DNA of 64,000 bases from Hydractinia symbiolongicarpus. Its lineage: Eukaryota > Cnidaria > Hydrozoa > Anthoathecata > Hydractiniidae. The stretch lies in assembly GCF_029227915.1 (NCBI RefSeq), contig NC_079887.1, positions 11,096,001-11,160,000 of the forward strand. Reading direction: 5' to 3'. The translations under genes were made by a program, and so were the position numbers. Below the pieces are notes generated by a model. It had not been told where the DNA came from and made no database searches. It saw only the letters and a list, made by a program, of their open reading frames with translations. The stretch's first letter is position 1; every line of letters starts with the position of its first letter. Below, piece after piece: positions 1 through 12,074 of the stretch.

Positions 1-159
1 AGTATTCTAGCTAGCTATATAGCTAGATGTATAGGTAGCTTTACATATACTACACATTGAGTGATATAATTCTACACTGTAGGAATGCCCCATCACATAG
101 CTGGTTCTAGCTAAAATTGTCCGTACAATTCGTTGTCACATGTAATTGTTTATGTTGCT

Positions 160-889
160 TAGCCATTAAATGGTAGTTTTTAACATCGAGGGGAAATGAA
201 GAGCCATATTTTTGCGGACAATATTGTAGCTAGCCATATAATTGTGTGAGCATCTGGAAATCAACAATTTTAACCCAGTGTTAACAATAGCCTGTTTTTC
301 GGAAAAGGCTGTTACGCCCATGCGGGTCAGCCTACTGTGACAATTAATTTTTAAACTTTCTTGGGAATCACACCTGTACGAATGTCCAACAATGTTTACC
401 TGGACTAACCGCTTAGCCCTGTGCAAGAAGCGAAGGACTGTTTCTTGTGTTTTCATTTAAATAGAGTCTGCAAGAATGTTTTTCTTCAAAAGGGTATTAT
501 CCCTATACACCTGTGTATCACCGTTTAACTGTACTAAGCTGTCAGTTCGGTGTCACGAATAATTTTTTAACTTTCACAAAAACGTTTTCTGCAAAAAAAA
601 ATAATATTGACCGATTGTTTTTGCTATGACAGAGTCACAATGATTGTAAACTGTGTTTTTATTTCAGCCTTTGTTGCGGGAAAGTTTTTTTTTTGAAAAA
701 TATGTTACAGTCGCAACACTATAATGGTATGTGCGCTTCACTTGATTTACGACATACTGCATACCTGTACTAAAGCGCTCCACCTGACTGTGTCGCACAG
801 TTTGCAGTTCTTTTTAAGCGCTCCTTAAGGCGTTCAACAACAGTTACTTGTGGCTCATCCCGGCGATTCGACGCCAGGTTTCACGGCTA
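160..889 (+). mobile_element. Helitron-family repeat, copy 1
   Basis: From about 343 this stretch is nearly the same as 1999-2540. It ends with a G/C hairpin (CCCGGCGATTCGACGCC, 859-875), then a short spacer and CTA at 887-889; copy 2 ends CTAG followed by T. A hairpin just before CTAG|T is the classic Helitron 3' terminus. No Rep/helicase is encoded, so it is non-autonomous. The 5' end is not resolved; positions 1-160 show nothing recognisable. Confidence 0.6.
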
Positions 890-968
890 TCTATATTATA
901 ATACCTGTATACGACTCGGTATAAAAAGGACGGGCGAACCCGTGGATTTTCCATGGGCTAACGACTAG
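890..968 (+). mobile_element. Mini-Helitron, 79 bp
   Basis: Starts TCTATATTATAAT and ends with the hairpin CCCGTGGATTTTCCATGGG, then CTAACGACTAG, followed by T. A TC start plus 3' hairpin plus CTAG|T fits a Helitron-type (HINE-like) element. It follows the previous element with no spacer and lacks the tetranucleotide core seen in its neighbours. Confidence 0.65.
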
Positions 969-1104
969 TCTATATTATAATGCCCGTATACGTAGGCTTG
1001 TCTGTCACGCAAAATGGTGGCTTAGCTGCGCAATAGCGAGAAGCACGCAATGCGGTATAAAAAGGACGGGCGAACCCGTGGATTTTCCACGGGCTAACGA
1101 CTAG
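969..1104 (+). mobile_element. Mini-Helitron, second tandem unit
   Basis: Begins with the same TC-led sequence directly after CTAG of the preceding unit. It holds a remnant TGTCTGTC core at 998-1006 and ends with hairpin CCCGTGGATTTTCCACGGG and CTAG (1101-1104) before a T. The head-to-tail junction is exact. Confidence 0.7.
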
Positions 1105-1860
1105 TATACAAATAATGTCCTAATAATTTCTATTTCTGTAACTTGATCTGAACTTTACACCAACCCAGGATATCACGCTTAAGTCCAGCTTTAGCTAGGT
1201 ACCAAAGGTAACCTAATTAATTGCTATTCTTTTAAAGTTAATGTTCAGTTTCGAATAAGAGTTTTTTATCCTACTGTCATAAAAACTTGTTCTACAAACT
1301 AAAACTGCTGTGTGATTTTTAGCTGGACCTGGTAACAACAGGCTGTTTCCGTTGTTTTTATTTAAAACGAAGTTGCAACAATTTTTTTTGGGAAATGTGT
1401 TATGCCTATCTGATGCCACGATTAATTTTTGATCTTTCACGGGAACTTTTCACGTAAAATAAAGCAATGTTACAGGAGTCTTTTTGCTTTAATAGGGTAA
1501 AAACAGTTATAAACTGTTTTTTTTTAAATGTTACAATCCACAAAATAAAATTACCGAGTGATTGTTTTAGTTGTGTAGGGTAACAACAGGCTGTTTACTC
1601 TCTGTTTATTTGAGTCAAAGTTAGGATAGTTTTTTTGAAAATGGGTATTATGCTTATGTGGATGTGCTACATGGTATCCTCGTACTAAGCGCTTAGCCTA
1701 GTGTTAGCGCAAAGCTGTTATCTGTGTTTCAACATAACCAAAGTTTTTTTAATAAGAATAATAAACTTATGTGGATGTACGACATTGTTTGCATGTACTA
1801 AAGCGCTCCTCACCGGATAACATAGTCACTCGTAACTTAACCAAACATTTCTTAAAAAAA
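1105..1860 (+). repeat. Diverged Helitron-family body
   Basis: AT-rich sequence sharing phrases with the other copies: a stretch like ATTCTTTTAAAGTTAATGTT (compare the reverse of 57535-57560), 'aacaacaggctgtttcc', and the 'gtactaaagcgctcc' box near 1796. No open frame or gene is supported here. Confidence 0.45.
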
Positions 1861-1941
1861 GTTTATTAACTAGTCCATTTTGTTCTGTAATATCATAGGT
1901 GTATATAATATTCACCTGTAAAGTTTTGTGCATTTATTCAA

Positions 1942-1997
1942 GCCCTGTTGGTCTAATGGTTATGACACTCGTACAAATGAGAGATCCGGGTTCAAAT
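1942..1997 (+). pseudogene. tRNA-Glu-like pseudogene or SINE head
   Basis: Resembles the 5' two thirds of a tRNA: a D-arm/A-box segment TGGTCTAATGGTTATGAC and a B-box-like GGGTTCAAAT at 1988-1997. The anticodon stem pairs poorly and the 3' acceptor half is missing; the sequence runs straight into the Helitron-family body. Either a tRNA-derived SINE head or a decayed tRNA captured by the repeat. Confidence 0.5.
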
Positions 1998-2540
1998 TTA
2001 ATTTTTAAACTTTCTTGGGAATCACGCCTGTACGAATGTCCAACAATGTTTACCTGGACTAACCGCTTAGCCCTGTGCAAGAAGCGAAGGACTGTTTTTT
2101 GTGTTTTCATTTAAATAGAGTCTGCAAGAAAGTTTTTTTCAAAAGGATATTATCCCTATACACCTGTGTAACACCGTTTAACTGTACTAAGCGCTCAGTC
2201 CGGTGTCACGATTAATGTTTTAACTTTTACAAAAACCTATTCCGCAAAATAAAATAATATTAACACATTGTTTTTGCTATGACGGAGTCACAACGGTTGT
2301 AAAATGTGTTTTTATTTTAGCCTTTGTTGCGGGAAAGTTATTTTTGAAAATATGTTACAGTTGCAACACTATAATGGTGTGTGCGCTTCACTTGATTTAC
2401 GACATACTGCATACCTGTACTAAAGCGCTCCACCTGACTGTGTCGCACAGTTTTCAGTTCTTTTTAAGCGCTCCTTAGGGCGTTCAACAACAGTTACTTG
2501 TGGCTCATCCCGGCGATTCGACGCCGGGTTTCCCGGCTAG
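1998..2540 (+). mobile_element. Helitron-family repeat, copy 2
   Basis: Close match to 343-889. The 3' end is complete: hairpin CCCGGCGATTCGACGCCGGG at 2509-2528, spacer, then CTAG at 2537-2540 followed by T. The mini-Helitron at 2541 starts immediately after it. Confidence 0.65.
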
Positions 2541-2769
<229 letters not shown>

Positions 2770-5700
2770 TTTGAAATTGAAGATGTTTACAGACCCGATT
2801 AAGGTATAAATAAAGATTTTTAACGATTGTAAAAGGTTTATTTTGACATATTTATGTGTTGTCTTATCAGAATGACATTTTTTTCAAATATTTTTTTTTT
2901 CACTGGAATAGCGACTTAAAGTACTAGCATGAAAGCATGCGTGACAGTTGTATGTGGCTAGCTAGCAAAATTTCAGGGGACAGGGGACTAGCTAGCTTAT
3001 CTATATTGACCTTTGAGTATTGCAATCTTTGCGTAACAGTGAACAGTCAAAATTTGACTAAATAAGTACAATCTTCGCCAAAAAGTGTTGAGAGACTTTT
3101 CAAAATTCCAATTATTCTCACACCTTTACCCCCACACCATCCCTTAGGCAATGTTGCACTCAAGTTTTTTAAAGACAGAAGTTTGCTGCTCTCCAACATT
3201 GTGTAAAGGGGGGAGGTGATAAAAAAAATCGTAGTTCGGAGCCTTTTCTGCCACTAATGGTCAGTTTTTGTTTTTGTCTCAACTACTTTTAGCAACGATG
3301 TCTTTAAATAGAGTTTACAGCCAATCTAGCCTGCTATTGCCTAAATGTAGGGCACACAGTGCTGCAGGAAAGGGCTTTGTGCGCAATTTGCTTGATCAAA
3401 AAAATCCGTAACGGCAACTTAGCTGGTTGAAAGTAGCCGTTTCTGGTGGAAATTGGCAAAGTGTGAATGGAAACCATTCTTTTTTAAAATTGTGTAATTA
3501 AAAATGCTCCTTTATCTTTTATTTCTGCATGTTACCAACCTGTCAGATCTTTGTTAATATGTTAATCTTAGGTACGGAATTTTTATTGAGACAAACCAGC
3601 AAACAAACCTTATAAGAGCAGACTGTGATGGTAAAGTGCTATGAAATTTGATACAGTTTACCGCACAGTGTATTGTACAAATTAACTGGTGTACAGCCTA
3701 CGATGCAGAATAGAAAATGAAAAAAGGTGCTTTAACATGCTTTTAATCCAGGGATTGAGACCAACACTAAATAACACTTCTTAAACTGCCCTGTATGGTA
3801 AAATGTGAACAGTTTATCATTTCAACTGCTTATAAGAAGTAATAGCTTTATTATTTATCATTAATAGTGTTTTATAGTAATTATTACCAGTAAATTAGTT
3901 TATACATATATATGGATATGTAGCGGTAAACTGTACGGTTTTTCAGAACGAGTTATTGATAATGACAATAGCCATTCATCAAAAGAAGGTGAAGTTCTAA
4001 CCCACTTCTAGTTCAAATTCAATGTAGCAGACGCCTTTGGCGCATTACCTTGTGCGAAGGTTTTATCGACTGGGGTGTGTTTATTAAATGTACCAATGGA
4101 GTTTAAAGTCTGATCGACTCTACATTTCTATGTTGATTGGTACTAAATATTATAAAGCTGTTTAATGTTTTGTAAAAAGTTGACTTGAGCCTTTGGAATG
4201 GTGTAAACAGTGTCAAAAAAAGTTTGTAGGTAAGCTTGTAGGTATGCAGGGTTATTGTATGTTAGACAAATATGCTGTCACTGCTATCTATCCATCAAAA
4301 AGAAGCCTGTTTTGCACAAGCAACAAAAGTAGCGAGTTTGTATCCTGCCGGTAGCAGAGCATTTACGGTTTTACAATGTTGTCCATATTTAAAGAGTGAG
4401 AGAAAAATGCTTTCGTCTCAATACTTTTGTCCAAGGTTGTAGCTACATAACTGTCATAGTTACACATCAGGGAGAGCACCTAGTACGAGCGTATAAAGTT
4501 AGTAATCCAGGAAAGCGCTTATATATCGCTAGAAGGATAGTATATAGGGATACATTATTTAGGGTATAAGATCTTTTTACAATACCGAGACTTGCGTTGA
4601 AAAATATTTTTACTCTGGCAAAGCAAAAACTTTTGTTCATCATTGTTTATTTTGCAGCATAAGTTCAAGTGTATGTTAGTGAATTGTTAATTATGCGTGG
4701 CGGTAGGTTATCAGTTAGTACATATAAACTGTATCGCATATGTGAGTGGAACTCAAAAATATCGTTCTCGTATAAATTTGGTTTAACACTTTTCATACGG
4801 CACAAGATTTAGGTCGAATTAGCGAATTCCTAATTCTTTCAACTGAATAAAGCATCTAATACTGAACATAAAACATTTTTATCTATCTGACTCATTTCAA
4901 TTATGAGAATTGTTTTTAATGTTTTCTGCACGCGTATATTTGTCAAAATTGATGTGCTGTCAAAAACAGTTTATCGGCGTCTCAAAATTTGGCTAATTTC
5001 AGAAACTTAGGAAGTATGATAATAGTGAAACGTCATTTTTAGCATTATTTCATCAATTGTCTAAAAACATACCATACTAAGTTTCAAGTCATTATTTTAA
5101 TTTTTTACTGTAGTTTTAGAACTTTTAACTTGAAAGAAAAGCATGGTTTGTGCTTTTTTGAAGATATGCTACAACGGTAGGCATTAAATGTTCTCACTAC
5201 TGATTGAATTAACCAGTGAGCTTTTTACCTTGAGAATAGTATAAACTATATGCTTTGTCTTGATTTGCGAAAGCATAATCGTCGATTTGCAAACGTTCAT
5301 TCATTAATTTTTTTAAATCGTTAAGAGTATTAGGTCGCTTTATCTACATCTAACAAGCGAACTTGTAGCATAGCTTCTTTATAAACACACAAAATCTCCA
5401 TCATCTCAATGAAAAAAATTTAAAACTTAATTTGTTTTGATTTCAAATATTGTGAAAGTTTTCCATGTGAAAAATTTTCAATTTATCAATCAACAAAGTG
5501 GACTGGTGAAAGTCTTATAGAGTCCTTATAAAGAACTACTCTATATTTATAGCCTTATTTAACAAAAGGCTGTGTTCAACCATTTCGCAAATACCAATAA
5601 AATACGGCCATATGGGGTAACATCGTGAGCAGTACAATTTCCGGCAGTTGTCTTTATATACAATCTGATTATGTAGGCTAAAGGGACAGATGCGGCAACT

Positions 5701-6170
5701 TTTAAAGCTCATCATAAAGAACATCAGCTGCATGTTGGTATAGTGTAATCTCGCATAATGTTCCTATTTAGTTAGTTATTCCCTCTTTTATTTGTACTTT
5801 ATTGGTACGTTGTGGACACCTATTGCCCCGTCCCATTTCTCCAGTAGACTGCGCTTGTACATGGTGAATGAACGTTACAGTATTTATTCCCAGTTATTTT
5901 TAAAGGTGTATTTTTGTAATTGAAATGCGCTTTAGGGATAGAATTTTTGTATAAATTAAGTGACTCCTTCATTCTGTTTTATGCTTCTTCATAAAGTCTT
6001 GCTGCTGACTAAATCACGCATGACGAATTTTGAGTATATTAAATCGTGTATTTGTGGTACCATTAGTTTTCGTTTTTCTTCAAAGTTGATGTCATCACAT
6101 CATGCATCTTTCTAAAAAGTATCACTTATTTTTGGACCACATTTAAGCCGAGTTAATTAAGTAAAGAACC
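2770..6170. other. Noncoding, no gene recognised
   Basis: AT-rich sequence with no open frame showing family resemblance and no RNA gene seen. A weak inverted repeat sits near 3118-3222 (cacctttaccccc against gggggaggtg). The rest looks like neutral intergenic or intronic DNA. Confidence 0.5.
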
Positions 6171-6176
6171 ATTAGA

Positions 6177-6400
6177 TAACTTATGAGATTGTAAAGCTAG
6201 TTCTCCTGTTCACACAATTATCTTTCTATGCTACCTTTATCAAGAAATTAATGATTTCAATCCCGATTAAGGAACTGAATGATCAGTTTTATTGACATTC
6301 TCACCAGAACTAAGAAACTTCCCTGTTTATTAAATAATTGTGTGCAGTTGAAAACAATACATCTGTTCTGGCTGCTTTCTTAATTAATATCAATTACAGT
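6177..6400 (+). repeat. Dispersed repeat, copy 1
   Basis: Aligns by eye with 57868-58095. Shared blocks include CTTTCTATGCTACCTTTATCAA, GATTAAGGAACTG, ATGATCAGTTT, CACCAGAACTAAGAAACTT and AATAATTGTGTGCAGT. No coding potential; family unknown. Confidence 0.7.
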
Positions 6401-7725
6401 GGCTTTGCCTGTGATATAGAAAACTCGTTTTACTAACGGGACAGACAAATTTACACAATAGCGTATACCAAATGTGTCACGCTGACTGACATATTATTTA
6501 TATATTATTTACTTCTTATGAAACTGTTTTACGTAACACAATACCTTAGTGAAACATACAAAGCTCTAAGGGTACTCTCTGTTGGCCACTGCGTAAAATT
6601 AGGAACCATAAGCGGGAAGTAAATAAAAGCGGAATTAAAGACAAAAAAGTTATATCTATCATCCACCCGTAAGCAAATTGTTCTGTTAAATATTTTAGAT
6701 ATTCGATATTTGACACTCTTTTATCTTTTTATTGGCTTTGAGAAAAAACAACTTATATATCCTAAGCCGGATCGATGGAAAGGAGTGGCTGTAAAACATA
6801 TATCTGTTGTTATATTAAAGTCATTCAATTCCGATATATATATCACACATAGATCTCGGAAGATCATACGGAAAATAGTAAAACACGGTTTCTTTATTCG
6901 TTGGTGTCATTTATGAACAGGTTACTTTGATTGCATTCACATGCACTGTAAATACTGTACATTTAGTATTAAATTATGTTTTTTATTTATTAGTAACGTG
7001 TTACTAAATAACGTTAGGGTCAAGCAAAAACATTGTGCACTTGTGTATATAGTGTATATATATAACATTCTTAACGATTTAAAAGTCACTGATTATGCAA
7101 GGTTATGATGTCCTGAACTAGCTCTAAAACATGTAGTTGCTGATATTGAGCATACTTATTTAACTATTTAGTTATAATAAGAAACACATCTGAAGAAGTG
7201 CATACCTTATTTGATCAGGAAAAGCATGGCTGATAATTTAAATTATGAAATAATAGCAATGCATTAATAATTTGAAACATATTAAGCATCGCTTGTTCTG
7301 TTGTTTGATGTTTAATTTGGATTTTAAAAAATCACAAGAAAAGATAGCTAAAGTTTTTGGCAAAGAAACAAAACATGTTGTCCAGTTATTGATTATAATA
7401 CTTTTATTCCGTTATATAATAACCGGTAAATGTTATCCGAAAGTGTCTGCAAGTACTTTCACTTGTAACTATGTATTTACACCTATTATTGCATATTGTA
7501 ACTTTTTTATTTATGAAGTAAATTTGTACATCTAAATGGTTTGCAACACTTCTAAAGTTTATTTTAGCCTTTCTTCCTTTTCAGAAATGAATAATAGTTC
7601 TTCATAAATTTTACGTCCTCGTGTTTTAATCTTCAATTGTTCGAATAGCTGCCATTGGATGTAGTACAATTTGTATTATGTAGATTTTTCTTTATGTTCC
7701 CATATACTTCTCTTTAATAATATCT
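6401..7725. other. Noncoding, no gene recognised
   Basis: AT-rich. Open frames up to 87 codons (7272-7535) have low-complexity composition, with no domain, signal peptide plus splice structure, or homology recognised. Confidence 0.45.
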
Positions 7726-7729
7726 GCAG

Positions 7730-7819
7730 TCTGTGTGTTTGTCTGTCTGTTACGAAAACTCGAAATGCGATTTAAAAAGGATAGGTAATCCCGTGGATTT
7801 TTCCATGGGTTGACGACTA
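7730..7819 (+). mobile_element. Degenerate mini-Helitron 3' part
   Basis: Contains TTTGTCTGTCTGTTACG, the 'aatgcgatttaaaaaggat' tail, a hairpin CCCGTGGATTTTTCCATGGG and TTGACGACTA followed by T, matching the 3' parts at 1000-1104 and 2660-2769 with substitutions. The TC-led 5' end is not clear. Confidence 0.6.
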
Positions 7820-7829
7820 TATTTTTTAT

Positions 7830-9950
7830 ATAGTTATATTTTATCATAGATGAAGTTGATGTACGCCAAATATTGCAGCTATAAAGAGAGAACGACGTCC
7901 AGAAAGTGCTGGACGAAATTGATTCCTACATAGCGCCTAAAGTTACGTTTTCCGCTGAGATACTCGATCATGCTGAAGCGTTTTAATTGCCACAAGCGCA
8001 GGAAAAAAGCATAGAGCAGTTATCATCATGTACTTCAGCATTTAAATGTAGCGACAGCAACTAGAACAAAGCCAGTATTGAAACAAAGGCTAAATTACTT
8101 TGCAGAATACTGGATAGAAGGATACCTGAATACTTTTGGTTATTAACAACGTGAAAACTGAATTAATAAACTAACCTATCTTACAGAGCCTTTCAGATCC
8201 TTTGCTTCATTTTAATGAAATATGGAAAATATAAACATATACTCTAAAGTGACGACATTTTCTCTAGGTGGTAAATAATTTGGATAACTGTGTACCACAG
8301 TAAAATTGATCCAATCTTTTGTCCGATATAGTGGAGAATACGTAGCTAGTTCAATTTTTGTGAAAAATTGCTGTCATGACGATATACAACATATATAAAC
8401 AAATGTATAAATCAGGAGCTTCTTTAATTAACAATTAAAGAAAGGTTGATGCATAAGAAAGTTATTCTAAATCAGGCGCAGGAAGGATTTGTTGAAACAG
8501 TTAGCAATGTACCTGAAAAGAAACTTAAACATGTTGTAGCAATATCAACGTCTGTTGTTAAAAGAAGAAAGCTTAATCCCACATCTACGAGTTTCAAAAG
8601 TGTCAAGCATAAATAAAAATTTTAATCGTGTATCGCAATGCATAATTGAACAGAAAGGAATTATTAAAGAAATGCTAAGACGTATTAGCACGTCAATTGC
8701 TAATGAATCTTAGCATTCTAAGATTCCTAATTTTTTTACTATAGTTATAGTGTATGAAGGAAAATTAAATATATGAGTATCAGACAGGCAAGCGGTACTT
8801 TCAAAGGTTATCCGGCACCGATACGTGCTATGTTCATGTTACTGTCACTTTTTTATATTGTGAACCAAATAATAGACAGTACACAGCCAGATCAACTATT
8901 TGGTTAGATGTTGATGATTTGTTAAGCACCTTGAAAGTGTCAGACCGTCGTAATACAATGAAGAAATGTAGGGGGCAAGGCAAAATTCAAGTTGTGTAAA
9001 CTTCGAAGTGAAACGAAGATGGTTTATTTCCCAGCTGGATAGTTGTCAATCTCAATCCATTATTTCTCCAAATATGCAAATGTTCCTTAAATTCATTGAA
9101 TGAATCATCACAAGACATATGACAGAGATCCTTCTAATGAGTGGAATCCATTTAAAATTTAAATTTAAAATTAAAACAGAAAGTTTTCTGATGTTCTCCA
9201 ATAGTCCTTACACATTTCCTAATTTCTCCTTGGAATTGCACAAATTCTTGCATGCATTTTACAAGTAAAAAAGTCTGTTATTATAACAAGTTTTAATTGT
9301 GTGCTGAGATTTGTCTTTTTTAAGTAAAATGATATAAAATATATATTTTTTAAGGATAAGGCTGTGACAGTCTATAATATTATTTTGTTCTGCAACAAGC
9401 AGTGGTATTATGTTTTGCAAATGCAATTTGCCTTTCCTGCGGCTGTTGGTTGTGTCAATTTTGAAAAATTGCTAATGAATCACTACACGTTTTGTCATAT
9501 ATAAAGTTTCCTTTCTTATCATAATCTTTACTCTAACGTTTAGTACAGGCTTATGGTCCGTCGCGAACCTAGTTAAAGCAAAAATAGTGCTGTAGCGTTT
9601 CGAGTGAAATGTTTTTCAAAATATCGAAGTCCTCCGAAATTTTTTTTTATTCCGTTAAGCAATTTCCCGTGGAAACTAAAGAATTAAACTAATTTTGTAT
9701 TTAAAAAACAGTAGCCGCAACAACAAAAAAATGAAATACCTATTTCTTTTCATATAAAAGATTCACCAACTTAGTAAAAAGTTGTGTTTACTACGCGTGA
9801 AATCGCTTTGTTGTTGTTGTTCCTTTGTTATTTTAAAAGGATTGGGTCAAGTTGAAATTATGACGTTTTTTAGTTTGGAAAGTGTAGAGTGCTGGGGTGG
9901 TAGTAGTATTAGTTATTAATTTTACTTAAAATATCGCGTTAAACTGGTTG
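7830..9950. other. Unassigned; decayed coding remnants possible
   Basis: A 55-codon frame starting near 8449 and segments around 7850-7990 look compositionally protein-like, but no family is recognised and stops are frequent. Possibly an old transposon corpse. Confidence 0.3.
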
Positions 9951-9955
9951 AAAAC

Positions 9956-10192
9956 ATGCCAATTTGCGCCACCATCAACTGCACTAACAGAACTGGTAAT
10001 AATAAATCAAAAGAAAATTTTGACGATGTTGTATTTTTTTTCCAAATTCCTAGCGCAGAGAAAGAAAACGAGCTTCGAAAAAGATGGTTACTTAACATTA
10101 GAAGAACTGGTCCCTTGCCTAAGGATTCAGGATTATATATATGTTCCGCGCACTTTGAGCCCGACTGCTTTAAAAAAGTTCCTTCAGGCTGA
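9956..10192 (+). CDS. THAP-type zinc finger, single exon
   Basis: A 78-residue frame starting MPICATINC. It shows the THAP C2CH layout: Cys at residues 4 and 9, a tryptophan at about 44 (RKRW), a proline after IRRTG, then YICSAHFEPDCF carrying the late Cys-x2-His. THAP domains bind DNA and occur in host regulators and in P-element-type transposases. The frame stops soon after the AVPTIF-equivalent region should begin. A possible splice donor GTAAAT lies at about 10198, so this may be the first exon of a longer gene or an orphan transposase fragment. The ATG context GAAAACATGCC is acceptable. Domain call is firm; host gene versus transposon is unresolved. Confidence 0.75.
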   Translation: MPICATINCTNRTGNNKSKENFDDVVFFFQIPSAEKENELRKRWLLNIRRTGPLPKDSGLYICSAHFEPDCFKKVPSG

Positions 10193-10439
10193 TTTACGTA
10201 AATCATTTTTTGTATGTATCAACCAAACACATGCTTTTTTCGTATTTGTTTATCAAAATAAAAAGATACAAGCTCGGTATAAACTTCGTGTTGGTAACCA
10301 ACAATTGCTTACCAAGCCAACAAAAATTATATTTTACACAATGATAATTTGCATGCATGTCTTGACAGACGGGGGTAATGACAACAATTCGGAAATATCT
10401 ATCGGCTTTAGAGTATTTATTGCGGATTGCCCATGAAGC

Positions 10440-11145
10440 ACACGATGGTATGACTTTCTCTTCTAATTAATTTCTTCTAATTGAGTATGTACCCATCAAA
10501 TTTGTAATACATGTTTTTCCTAAAATAGGAAATTTAAAATTAACCCCCTGTTGACAAACACTCATTGAGAGCACATCTTACTATTGTATTTCTTCATTAG
10601 AACGCATCTTCGGTGTTCTATTTTTTAATCCCTTCATCATTGTTGCTTTCCGGGCCTTCTTCAGTGAATATCAAAGATGCAGTTGCATAGAATATTTCGG
10701 ATATATTTTGTATAATTTCGTCTTCATGGTTTGAACTTAAGTAAATGTCTGGAATTGTGTTTTTTTTGTCACCGGTCAAGGAACTATAATGCATTTTTGT
10801 TTCTTATTCGAAGGTCTATTGAATTATAAGCACCAACATAGGGCCTTGTCTAGCTAGCGCAATAGTTTGAACTATATAACGTCATATTCAAATTAGAACC
10901 CAGCCTTTTTTAATTTTAACGCGCTTTTTTCAATAACGAAGTTTTTACGAAGATATGAACAGGGAATATAGGTATTAAGAAATAAATTCTTGTGTTTATG
11001 TATTATTCTTCTGATTTTATAAGTTTAAATACAAATACGTAGTCAAAAATAAAATTCACATTTTTGAGGATACTTTCCCTTTAACGTAAAACTCATTGTG
11101 GTAAGATCAAAGAATCCATTAATTCTCCAGTACTATTTTAATCTG
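10440..11145. other. Noncoding, no gene recognised
   Basis: AT-rich sequence without convincing open frames, repeats or RNA structures. Confidence 0.4.
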
Positions 11146-11146
11146 T

Positions 11147-11178
11147 GAACAGACAGACAACGGCTACTATTATAAAGA
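11147..11178 (-). mobile_element. Mini-Helitron 5' fragment
   Basis: On the minus strand, right after CTAG|T of the neighbouring repeat, the sequence reads TCTTTATAATAGTAGCCG then TGTCTGTCTGTTC, a diverged copy of the TC-led 5' end plus a short (TCTG) core. Confidence 0.55.
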
Positions 11179-11900
11179 CTAGTCGGAAGACGGGCTAAGC
11201 CACAAGTAGCTGTGAGAACCAGCTTTGAACGTCCAGTTAAACGCCAAATAAAACACGTGAACTGTGCCACGCATCCAGGTGGAGTACTTTAGTACATGTA
11301 TGCAGTATGTCGGTGTTTTAGGTGTAAAATATTTGTACAAAAATAACTTTACAGCAAATTTAGCGGAAACACAGTTTATAACCCATTGTTACCCCATCAT
11401 AGCGAAAACAGTCAGTAAATATTATTTTATTTTGTAGAATAATTTTGAGCAAAAGTTTAATAAATAATTGTGAAACCCGGCTGAGCACTGAGTACACAAG
11501 TATATACACCATGCTGCACATTTGTATAAGACTAATAAGAAAATCACTTTGTAGTTTTATTTTGTAGAATAAGTTTTCATGGCAGTAATATAAGATACCT
11601 GACTGCACTTAGAATAAAGGACTATTGATTTAGAACTTTGTTGTAGTCAAACAGCATTTTACTACTTTCACTTTATTGCCAGAGGTAGTTAAAGAGGAAG
11701 TTAGATTGCTACAACTCTAAAATGAAAATAAATAACATCATACCAAACTGAATAAGAACGTTAAAAGGATAGAAATAAGTATGGATAGCTACAGCTAGTT
11801 AAAGCAGGATGCTGCCTTGAAATCTCTCTGCATAGCTTTAATCCTAAAATTGGTTTAAGATTTAAAGGTAATAATATATTTATCTAAGCATGTGACATAT
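11179..11900 (-). mobile_element. Helitron-family repeat, reverse copy
   Basis: On the minus strand it shares the long body of copies 1 and 2: 'gcagtatgtcg' region, 'ttattttgtagaataa', and the region equivalent to 57361-57700. It terminates at CTAG (11179-11182) followed by T. The terminal hairpin is degraded. Confidence 0.6.
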
Positions 11901-12043
11901 ACAAAAAATAAATATTCCTTTAGTTACAAAGTAGATAGAAGAAAAAAAGGTCAAAGGGAGACCTATGAAGCCAGCAAAATCACTTTTAAACCAAAATGGT
12001 TATCGTAACATGAGCATTGGCGGAAAAAGCAAGTCAGTAAAAC

Positions 12044-12074
<31 letters not shown>

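Noticed and set aside
1942-1997. Functional tRNA gene
   Set aside because: Anticodon stem mispairs and the acceptor 3' half is absent.
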